Part shown: in pieces, positions 24,889-31,894 of the stretch
Position numbering within the stretch: the stretch's first letter is position 1
How the letters are laid out: the number at the start of each line of letters is the position of its first letter
Source: Hyalangium gracile
GTDB taxonomy: Bacteria > Myxococcota > Myxococcia > Myxococcales > Myxococcaceae
Length of the DNA stretch: 64,000 nucleotides
Assembly: GCF_020103725.1 (NCBI RefSeq)
Contig: NZ_JAHXBG010000021.1
Span: 62,001 to 126,000 of the forward strand
Direction of reading: 5' to 3'
The notes under the pieces: model-generated
Database searches by the model: none
Seen by the model: only the letters and a program-made list of their open reading frames with translations
What the model was told of the DNA's origin: nothing
Program-made: the position numbers and the translations under genes

Positions 24889-27800
24889 TCACCGCGCCGG
24901 GGCCCGGGCCTTCTTCTCCTCGCTCGAGGAGAACAGCGCCTTGAGCACACGGCCCGTCGCCGTCTTCGCCTTGCACACCTCGCGAGGCGTTCCCGTGGCG
25001 ACGATGAGGCCTCCCTCGTCGCCGCCCTCGGGACCCAGCTCCACCACGTGGTCCGCCGCGGCGATCACCGACGGGTGGTGCTCGATGACGACGAGCGTGT
25101 CCCCGCGATCCACCAGCCGCCCCAGGAAGGTGATGAGCCGCTCCACGTCACCCAGGTGCAGGCCCGTGGTGGGCTCGTCGAGCACGTAGAGCGTCGGCTC
25201 GTGGCGCGCGGAGGCGGTCAGCTCCGCCGCCAGCTTCAGCCGCTGCGCCTCTCCGCCCGACAGCGTGTTGGAGCCCTGGCCGAGCTGCAGGTAGCCCACG
25301 CCGAGATCCGACAGGCACTCCAGCGGCGCGGACACCTTGGGCAGCGCGCGGAACACCTCCTTCGCCTCGTCGGCGGACAGCCGCAGCACCTCGCCGATGG
25401 TGAGCCCGTGGTAGCGCACCTCCTGCGTGGCGGCGTCGAAGCGCGTCCCACCGCACACCTCGCACGGCGTCACCACGTCCGGGAGAAAGGCCATCTCATG
25501 GGAGATGGCGCCCTGCCCCTCGCAGGCGGTGCACCGGCCTCCGGCGGCGGTGTTGAAGGAGAAGCGCGCCGGGCCGAAGCCCCGGATCTTCGCCTCGGGA
25601 GTGGCCGCGAAGGCCCGACGCAGCTCGTCCCAGATGCCCAGGAACGTCGCCGGCACCGAGCGCGGCGTGCGCCCGATGGGAGACTGATCCACGGCGAGCA
25701 CGCGGGACACCGCCTCCACGCCGTGGAGCGAGTCGAACGGCCCTGGCTTCGGCCCCACGAGCCCCAGCTTCTCCCGGAGCGCCGGGTACATCACCTGGCG
25801 GATGAGCGTGCTCTTGCCCGAGCCCGACACTCCCGAGACGACGGTGAGCCGCCCCACGGGTACCCGCAGGTCCACGCGCTGGAGGTTGTTGGCCCGAGCT
25901 CCCTTCAGCTCGATCCATCGCTCCGGAGCACCCCGCGTGGACGGAGGACGGACCTGGGAGGTCCGCAGCGCCCGCGCGGTGGGCGAGTCCTCCCGCTGGA
26001 GCACCTCCTCCGGCGAGCCCTCCGCGAGGATACGCCCACCGCCCCGTCCGCCCGTAGGGCCCAGATCGATGAGGTGGTCCGCCGCGCGGATGGTGTCCGT
26101 GTCGTGCTCCACGACGAGCACCGAGGAGCCCGTGTCCACGAGCGCCCGCAGGTTGGACAGCAGCCGGTGGGTATCTCGCGGGTGCAGGCCGATGGTGGGC
26201 TCGTCCAGCACGTACAGCGCGCCCGTCAGCCCCGCGCCCAGCTGCGCGGAGAGGCGCAGCCGCTGCATCTCGCCTCCCGAGAGCGTCGCGGCGGCACGGT
26301 CCAGCGAGAGGTAGCCCAGTCCCACGCGGTCCAGGAACTCCAGGCGCCGGACGAGCTCCTGGCGCGAGGGCTCGCCAATGAGCGACCGATCTCCGCGGAA
26401 CTTCCAGCCCTGCACGCGCTCGAGCGTGGCCGTGACGGAGGTCTGCACCACCTCGTGGTAGCGCGCCCCCTCCAGCCTCACCCCGCGCGGCACCGGCGCC
26501 AGCCGTGAGCCCTCGCAGGAGCTGCACGGCTCGGTGTGCCCCTCGGCGATGGCCTCGGCGCCGCCTTCCACGCCAGTGCCCTCGCACGCCTCGCAGCGGC
26601 CCTGCTTCGTGTTGAAGGAGAACCAGCGCGGATCCAGCTCCGGCACGGCCGTCCCACAGCGCGGGCAGGTCCGCTCGGTGGACAGCAGCGTCTCGCCCTT
26701 GGCTCCCCGCACCTTGAGGGCACCCTGCCCCCAGCCCAGCGCCCGATCGAAGACGGCCCGCGACAGCTGCGAGAGCTTCCCCTCGTGCATCACGAGATCG
26801 ATGTCATGCTCGCGGGTCTTCGTCAGCCGCGGCGGGTTGTCGGTGCCGGCGAGCTGCCCATCCACGATGGCGGTGGTGATGCCGGAGCGGGCCGCCGCGG
26901 CGAACAGATCCAGGTAGGTGCCCTTGCGCGCGCGCACCGCGGGAGCCAGCACCGTGCCCTCCCCCTTCATCCCGGTGAGCTGCGCGTACAGCGCATCCGC
27001 CGTGGTGGAGGCAATGGGCGAGTCATCCCTCGGGCAGTGCGGCTGGCCCAGCTTGGCGAAGAGCAGGCGCAGGTAGTGGGCCACCTCGGTGACGGTGGCC
27101 ACGGTGCTCGTCGCGCCCGCGCGCGAGGTGCGCTGCTCCAGCGCCACGGTGGGCGGGATGCCGCTGATGCGCTCCACGTCCGGCCGAGGCATGGTGGGCA
27201 GGAACTGCCGCGCGTACGGCGTGAGCGTCTCCAGGAAGCGGCGCTGCCCCTCCGCGAAGACGACGTCGAACGCCAGCGAGCTCTTGCCCGAGCCGCTCGG
27301 CCCCGTCACCACGGTCATCTTCCCCAGGGGAATCTGGCAGGAGATCTCCTGCAGGTTGTGCTCGCGCGCGTGCTCCACCTCGATGGCCGGGCCGCCCGAG
27401 CTCACCCCGCGCGACTTCGCCGGACGCCGGGTCGCCGTGCCCTCGCCGCGCAGCGCCGCCGCGGTGAGGCCCTTGCCCCGCGCCACCTCCTCCGGAGTGC
27501 CCTCGGCCACCAGCCGCCCACCATGCCGACCGCCTCCCGGGCCCAGATCGATGATCCAGTCCGAGCCGCGCATGACGGTGAGGTCATGGTCCACGACGAT
27601 GACGCTGGCCCCTCGCTCCACCAGCGCGTGCAGCGCGGTGAGCACGTGGCGCACGTCGAGCTCATGGAGCCCGGCGCTCGGCTCGTCGATGAGGAAGAGC
27701 GCGCCCTTCGTCTCGCCGGCCAGGGCCCGCGCCAGCTTCAGGCGCTGCGCCTCGCCGCCGGAGAGCGTGGACAGGGGCTGGCCCAGCGACAGGTAGCCCA

Positions 27801-30186
27801 GGCCGAGCTGCGCCACGGGCCCCAGCGTGCGCTTGAGCACGGCATCCTCCGCGAAGTGCTTCAGCACCTCGTCCACGGTGAGCTCCAGCACGTGCGCCAC
27901 GCTGAAGCCCGAGTGCTGGACGGCGAGCACCTCCTCCTTGAAGCGCCGTCCCCGGCAGGAGGCGCAGCGCAGGGCCACGTCCGCCAGGAACTGCATCTCC
28001 ACCGTCTCGTAGCCCTCGCCCGCGCAGGCCTCGCAGCGGCCCTTGTCCACGTTGAAGGAGAAGTGCGCGGCGGTGAGGCCTCGCACCTCCGCCTCCGGCT
28101 CGCTGGCGAAGCGCTCGCGCAGCCGGTCCCACGCCTTGGTGTACGTGGCGGCGTTGCCTCGCGAGGTGCGCCCCAGCGGAGACTGGTCCACGAAGGTGAT
28201 GGACTTCACGGCCTCGGCCCCCTCCAGCGCCTCCACCTCGCCGGGAGCCTCCACGTCCTTCTCGCCCAGCCCTCGCGCCAGGTGCCGGTACAGCACCTCG
28301 TCCATCAGCGTGCTCTTGCCCGAGCCGCTGGGCCCGGTGATGGCGCACAGCACCCCGAGCGGCACCTTCACGCTGAGCCCCTGGAGGTTGTGGGCCCGGG
28401 CGTTGCGCACGAACAGCTCCCCCGTGCGCTCGCGAGGCGTGTGCTTCGTCACCTCGGAGCTCGCCAGGAGCTGCCCCGTGGGCAGGTCCGTCCGCTTCGC
28501 CAGCGCCTCGGGCGGTCCGTCGAAGCACAGCTTCCCGCCATGCTTGCCCGCCCCGGGCCCCAGCTCCAGCACGCGGTGGGCGGAGCGGATGACGTGCTCG
28601 TCCTGCTCGATGACGAGCGCGATGTTGCCGCGATCAGCCAGCTCCGCCATGGCCTCGGTGAGCGGACGCACGTCACTGGGGTGCAGCCCCACCGTGGGCT
28701 CGTCCAGCACGAAGAGCGCCCCCGTCAGCGACGAGCCGAGCGCCGCCGTGAGCGACACGCGCTGGGCCTCTCCTCCCGAGAGCGTGCGAGCCTGACGGTC
28801 CAGCGTGAGATAGCCGAGCCCCACACGCACCAGGTAGCGCAGCCGGTTGGCCAGCTCCTTGCGCGCCAGCTCGCCCTGGCCGGTGGTGGTGCGCAGGGAC
28901 TGCAGGCGCTCGCAGGCGTCGGACAGCTCCAGCCGGTGCCAGGCCGCCAGGTCCAGCCCGCCCACGCGGTACGCCAGGGCCTGCTCGTTCAGCCGCGCTC
29001 CCTTGCAGCTCTCGCAGAGCGCGTAGGCCCGGTAGCGAGAGAGCAGCACGCGCACGTGCATCTTGTACGTGCGGCTTTCCATCCACCGGAACCACGCGCG
29101 CACGCCGGGGTACGAGCGCCCGCCGTGGTAGTCGCCCTCCCCCTCCAGCACCATCTCCTGCTGCGCCGGGGTGAGCGTGCCCCACGGCTTGTCCAGCGGG
29201 ATGCCCATGGCCCGCGCGTAGCGGTGGAGCATGTTGCGCTCCCAGTCCGAGGTCTTCCCGCTCCACGGCCGGATGGCGCCCTGCGCCAGGCTCAGCGCGG
29301 GGTTGGGGATGACCTTGGCCCAGTCGATGCCGATGGTGCGCCCGAAGCCTCGACACGTGGCGCACGCGCCCGTGGCGGACTGGTAGCTGAACAGGCCCGG
29401 CCGCGCGGGCTCGAACTCGCGCGCGCACTCCGGGCACACGAGTCCTCGGCGGAGACGCTGGGTGGCCCCTCCGGGGAGGAACACCCGGGCCTCACCGTCA
29501 CCTCGCACCCACGCGTCCTCCACGGCCTGGGTGACGCGGGACAGCTGCGAGCCCGCCAGCTTCACCCGGTCCACCACCACCTGGGCGATGCCCACCGCGT
29601 CCGTGGCCTCGCCCGGCCGTAGCGACTCCAACTCACGCACCTCGCCCTGCACGAGGAGCCGGTGGTAGCCGTCCTTGAGCAGCCGCGTGCGCACATCGAG
29701 GAACTCGGCGGTGCCGGAGATGCGCACCGGGAAGGTGAAGATGGCCTGCGCCTCCGGGTGCGCGGCGATGACGGACGAGGCGGCTACGCGCGCATCGGTG
29801 CGCACCGCCTCCACGCCACACGCGGAGCACACGGGCATGGCCTCGCGGGTGAAGAGCGCGGAGAGGTAGGCCTCCACATCGGCCATCGTGGCCACGGTGG
29901 AGCGCGAGCTCTTCACCGGCGCGCGGCGATCCACCGCCACGCCGGCCGCCACCGGCTCGAGCGTGTCCATGGGCGGCCGCTCCAGCCGCTCGAGGAACTG
30001 GCGAGCGTACGGGCTGAAGCTCTCGACGAAGCGGCGCTGACCCTCGGCATACAAGGTGTCGAGCGCCAGGCTCGACTTGCCTGCCCCGGACACACCCGTG
30101 ATGCAGACGAGCTCTCCCTCGGAGAGATCCACGGAGAGCGACTGGAGGTTATGGGTACGGGCGCCGACGAGGTGCGTCTTGTGCAT
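24889..30186 (-). CDS. uvrA: Tandem (twin) UvrA excinuclease subunit
   Basis: A 1765-residue protein about twice the usual UvrA length (about 940). It is two UvrA units head-to-tail, roughly 1-905 and 925-1765. Four ABC cores are present, with Walker A lysines at 37, 624, 968 and 1458, and each has an LSGGEAQR- or LSGGEMQR-type signature. Each unit keeps the distal zinc module (CEACAGEGY...CASC; CTACEGQG...CEVC) and an insertion region with further CxxC pairs. UvrA recognises bulky DNA lesions as a dimer and loads UvrB. A tandem form may pre-assemble that dimer intramolecularly. It could also be a UvrA2-like damage or drug-tolerance ATPase. No uvrB or uvrC is adjacent. Confidence 0.93.
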   Translation of the reverse strand: MHKTHLVGARTHNLQSLSVDLSEGELVCITGVSGAGKSSLALDTLYAEGQRRFVESFSPYARQFLERLERPPMDTLEPVAAGVAVDRRAPVKSSRSTVATMADVEAYLSALFTREAMPVCSACGVEAVRTDARVAASSVIAAHPEAQAIFTFPVRISGTAEFLDVRTRLLKDGYHRLLVQGEVRELESLRPGEATDAVGIAQVVVDRVKLAGSQLSRVTQAVEDAWVRGDGEARVFLPGGATQRLRRGLVCPECAREFEPARPGLFSYQSATGACATCRGFGRTIGIDWAKVIPNPALSLAQGAIRPWSGKTSDWERNMLHRYARAMGIPLDKPWGTLTPAQQEMVLEGEGDYHGGRSYPGVRAWFRWMESRTYKMHVRVLLSRYRAYALCESCKGARLNEQALAYRVGGLDLAAWHRLELSDACERLQSLRTTTGQGELARKELANRLRYLVRVGLGYLTLDRQARTLSGGEAQRVSLTAALGSSLTGALFVLDEPTVGLHPSDVRPLTEAMAELADRGNIALVIEQDEHVIRSAHRVLELGPGAGKHGGKLCFDGPPEALAKRTDLPTGQLLASSEVTKHTPRERTGELFVRNARAHNLQGLSVKVPLGVLCAITGPSGSGKSTLMDEVLYRHLARGLGEKDVEAPGEVEALEGAEAVKSITFVDQSPLGRTSRGNAATYTKAWDRLRERFASEPEAEVRGLTAAHFSFNVDKGRCEACAGEGYETVEMQFLADVALRCASCRGRRFKEEVLAVQHSGFSVAHVLELTVDEVLKHFAEDAVLKRTLGPVAQLGLGYLSLGQPLSTLSGGEAQRLKLARALAGETKGALFLIDEPSAGLHELDVRHVLTALHALVERGASVIVVDHDLTVMRGSDWIIDLGPGGGRHGGRLVAEGTPEEVARGKGLTAAALRGEGTATRRPAKSRGVSSGGPAIEVEHAREHNLQEISCQIPLGKMTVVTGPSGSGKSSLAFDVVFAEGQRRFLETLTPYARQFLPTMPRPDVERISGIPPTVALEQRTSRAGATSTVATVTEVAHYLRLLFAKLGQPHCPRDDSPIASTTADALYAQLTGMKGEGTVLAPAVRARKGTYLDLFAAAARSGITTAIVDGQLAGTDNPPRLTKTREHDIDLVMHEGKLSQLSRAVFDRALGWGQGALKVRGAKGETLLSTERTCPRCGTAVPELDPRWFSFNTKQGRCEACEGTGVEGGAEAIAEGHTEPCSSCEGSRLAPVPRGVRLEGARYHEVVQTSVTATLERVQGWKFRGDRSLIGEPSRQELVRRLEFLDRVGLGYLSLDRAAATLSGGEMQRLRLSAQLGAGLTGALYVLDEPTIGLHPRDTHRLLSNLRALVDTGSSVLVVEHDTDTIRAADHLIDLGPTGGRGGGRILAEGSPEEVLQREDSPTARALRTSQVRPPSTRGAPERWIELKGARANNLQRVDLRVPVGRLTVVSGVSGSGKSTLIRQVMYPALREKLGLVGPKPGPFDSLHGVEAVSRVLAVDQSPIGRTPRSVPATFLGIWDELRRAFAATPEAKIRGFGPARFSFNTAAGGRCTACEGQGAISHEMAFLPDVVTPCEVCGGTRFDAATQEVRYHGLTIGEVLRLSADEAKEVFRALPKVSAPLECLSDLGVGYLQLGQGSNTLSGGEAQRLKLAAELTASARHEPTLYVLDEPTTGLHLGDVERLITFLGRLVDRGDTLVVIEHHPSVIAAADHVVELGPEGGDEGGLIVATGTPREVCKAKTATGRVLKALFSSSEEKKARAPAR

Positions 30187-30212
30187 GGAGGCCGCGTCAT
30201 TTAACGGCCGGA

Positions 30213-30226
30213 TTGGCTCTCGCCAA
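30213..30226 (-). terminator. Small GNRA-loop hairpin after the ATP-grasp gene
   Basis: On the minus strand TTGGC-GAGA-GCCAA forms a perfect 5-bp stem with a GAGA tetraloop, 8 bases after the ATP-grasp stop and about 27 bases before the uvrA start. It could end the graspetide transcript or be a processing structure. No U tract follows. Confidence 0.3.
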
Positions 30227-30233
30227 GCTTATC

Positions 30234-31367
30234 CTACAGGTTGGATTTCCGAGTGGACGAAGGCTCGCTCCCCCCCTCGTACCAGGTGGCCTCCGGCTCC
30301 TGGACGTGGAGCGCCAGGTCCCTCTGGAGCCGGTGGAAGGCGGCCTCCTTCACCTCCGCGTAGCGGACGGAGACGCGCTCCGGGCTCCAGTCGAAATCCA
30401 CGCTCCCCTGCCGCAGGAACTCCGAGAAGGCGTCCAGCAGGGGCTGCCGCGTCGCGTTCTCCACGAAGAGGAACTGCCCGGCCTGGTTGACCTCGAGGAA
30501 GACATAGCGGCCGTCCGGCCGGACGATGAAGTCGAAGCAGCCGAAGACGATGTCCAGCCCGCGCATCAGCGCGAAGCACCGCGCGGCCACCTCGGCGGGC
30601 AGCTCGAACGGCTCCATCCTCAGCTCGTCGGGGTCCGCCCGGCGCCAGTCGAGCCGCCCCTCCCGCGTCTCTTGCGAGAGCAGCTTCGCCGCGAACGCGC
30701 GCCGCCCCATCATCGTGACGCGCAGCTCGAAGGCCTTGGGCACCAGCGCCTGGTAGATGCCCGGCACCATGGAGAGCAGCTCATCCTCCACCAGCTGCGC
30801 CTCGGTGAGCCGGCTCGTGTACGTCATGTAGTACTTCGCATCGTCCTTCCAGGCGGTCATCTTGAAGGGCTTGTAGGCAATCTGCCCGCCGTGCTCGCGG
30901 AGGAAGGCGCGAATCTCCCCCGGATCATTGGTGTAGACGGTGTCCGGCGCCTCCAGGCCCACCTCGAGCGCGAGCTGGTGCTGCCTCAGCTTGCTGGTCC
31001 GCTCGACGGCGCGGTGCGGGTTCACCCAGAAGGCCTCGGGCGCGAGCGTGTCGAGGAGCGACCGCCGGAACGTCCCACACCCCAGCTCCACGTACGCGTG
31101 GTCCGCGGGGTGGATGCGCCGCGGGTCGATGACCAGCGCGGGCCTCCGGTTCCACACGGTGCCGATCGCCTGCTCGGCGAGGTCCAGCTCAGGGCCCCGC
31201 AGGCGTACCGAGCGGCGACCGCGCTCGAAGCGCACCGTCTCCGTGGCGCGCGTGGGGAAGTCCGAGGTGTGCCAGAGCAGGTGCGCCACGCCCCTGCGGG
31301 CAAGCGCCTCGGCGACGGCGGTGGAGTGGATGTCGTTGGGTCGGGAGAGGATGAGGACGGTCTTCAT
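30234..31367 (-). CDS. MvdD-like ATP-grasp ligase (graspetide macrocyclase)
   Basis: A 377-residue ATP-grasp protein of the RiPP maturase type. Diagnostic features are the N-terminal pre-grasp domain ending in TVWNRRP (70-76), the central AYKPFKMTAWKDDAKYYMTY (Lys166), VPKAFELRVTMMGRRAFAAKL, FDFIVRPDGRYVFLEVNQAG (Asp279, Glu292, Asn294) and QFLFVE. In this family the enzyme phosphorylates Asp/Glu side chains of a bound precursor and joins them to Thr/Ser (ester) or Lys (amide), giving microviridin/graspetide macrocycles. A matching precursor gene lies 107 bases upstream on the same strand. ATG 31367 starts the canonical MKTVLILSRPND N-terminus. No acetyltransferase, protease or exporter gene is adjacent. 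Confidence 0.92.
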   Translation of the reverse strand: MKTVLILSRPNDIHSTAVAEALARRGVAHLLWHTSDFPTRATETVRFERGRRSVRLRGPELDLAEQAIGTVWNRRPALVIDPRRIHPADHAYVELGCGTFRRSLLDTLAPEAFWVNPHRAVERTSKLRQHQLALEVGLEAPDTVYTNDPGEIRAFLREHGGQIAYKPFKMTAWKDDAKYYMTYTSRLTEAQLVEDELLSMVPGIYQALVPKAFELRVTMMGRRAFAAKLLSQETREGRLDWRRADPDELRMEPFELPAEVAARCFALMRGLDIVFGCFDFIVRPDGRYVFLEVNQAGQFLFVENATRQPLLDAFSEFLRQGSVDFDWSPERVSVRYAEVKEAAFHRLQRDLALHVQEPEATWYEGGSEPSSTRKSNL

Positions 31368-31402
31368 GGCGAGGCTCGGGTGGAAGGGCGCGGGTGGCAC
31401 CC

Positions 31403-31430
31403 GGCCGGAGAGAGGGCGTGCTCTCCGGCC
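31403..31430 (-). terminator. Perfect 10-bp hairpin between precursor and ligase genes (attenuator candidate)
   Basis: GGCCGGAGAG (31403-31412) and CTCTCCGGCC (31421-31430) form a perfect 10-bp stem with an 8-base loop, about 45 bases after the precursor stop and 35 before the ligase ATG. Its place suggests partial termination or transcript stabilisation, giving more precursor than ligase mRNA. No U tract follows, so a processing or stability role is as likely as intrinsic termination. Confidence 0.6.
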
Positions 31431-31474
31431 AGGTGTCTGCAAGGAGTGACAGGGACTCTCGAGGGCCTGGGCCC

Positions 31475-31672
31475 TCAGTCGCCGTCGGTCTGCCCCGGGC
31501 TGCCTCCGGTGAGGTCCGGGTGGCCGTGCGGATCCCGGGTTCGCCCGGCCGTCGCCTCCGCGAGCACCGGTCCCAGGTAGCCGCCGCGGACCTGCTCCAG
31601 CTCCTCGGCCAGCACGCGCCCGAGCACGCGCCCCGGCTGCCTCGTTCCCGTCTGCATCTCCAGCTTCTTCAT
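31475..31672 (-). CDS. Graspetide-type RiPP precursor peptide with double-glycine leader
   Basis: A 65-residue peptide starting MKKLEMQTGTRQPG. Residues 21-31 (LAEELEQVRGG) match the classical double-glycine leader motif ELxxVxGG cut by C39 peptidases, so the mature part would be residues 32-65. That core has ester acceptors Asp47, Asp53, Asp63 and Asp65 and Glu39, and donors Thr41, Thr45, Thr55, Ser58 and Thr62. There is no Lys in the core, so any rings should be esters rather than amides. The final segment is Gly/Pro-rich (HPDLTGGSPGQTDGD). A strong GGAGGT lies 6 bases before the ATG. The ATP-grasp ligase follows on the same strand. Family assignment is inferred from context plus composition; I do not recognise an exact known core consensus. 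Confidence 0.78.
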   Translation of the reverse strand: MKKLEMQTGTRQPGRVLGRVLAEELEQVRGGYLGPVLAEATAGRTRDPHGHPDLTGGSPGQTDGD

Positions 31673-31674
31673 GT

Positions 31675-31711
31675 GACACCTCCGTGTCGAATGGCTCCTC
31701 CATGGAGCCAT
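31675..31711 (-). promoter_or_regulatory. Paired hairpins in the precursor 5' leader, enclosing the ribosome binding site
   Basis: Two inverted repeats precede the precursor ATG (31672). GACAC (31675-31679) and GTGTC (31684-31688) form a 5-bp stem whose 4-base loop is the GGAG of the ribosome binding site. Immediately upstream, ATGGCTCC (31691-31698) and GGAGCCAT (31704-31711) form a perfect 8-bp stem with a 5-base loop. This could be translational control or mRNA protection, or the outer repeat could be a repressor operator. Confidence 0.45.
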
Positions 31712-31841
31712 GAGGGACTACGGAGGCACTCGCGAAGTGGATGGCACCGGAAAAGAGGCCGCCGGGGACTGCCCTCCCTTCGAGGCGCGAGCGCAAGGCC
31801 CGACCGCACGCCTGCCGATACCCTGGCGCTGAAATGACGAA

Positions 31842-31869
31842 GGGCCGCCACGCTCGCGCGTGACGGCCC
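31842..31869 (-). terminator. Terminator of the TonB receptor operon
   Basis: An imperfect hairpin lies 26 bases after the receptor stop: GGGCCG/CGGCCC outer stem (31842-31847, 31864-31869), one mismatch, then CACGC/GCGTG with a 4-base loop. Read on the minus strand it is followed by TTCGTCATTTC, a weak T-rich tail. The structure, tail and position fit intrinsic termination, just upstream of the graspetide locus. Confidence 0.65.
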
Positions 31870-31894
31870 CGGGAACCTCGAGCCACCGCCTGGC

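Noticed and set aside
26536-29622. A 1028-residue open frame antisense to the twin UvrA gene
   Set aside because: Opposite strand of a gene with four intact ATPase cores; its product is Arg/His/Gln/Gly-rich without domains, the usual shadow in high-GC DNA.
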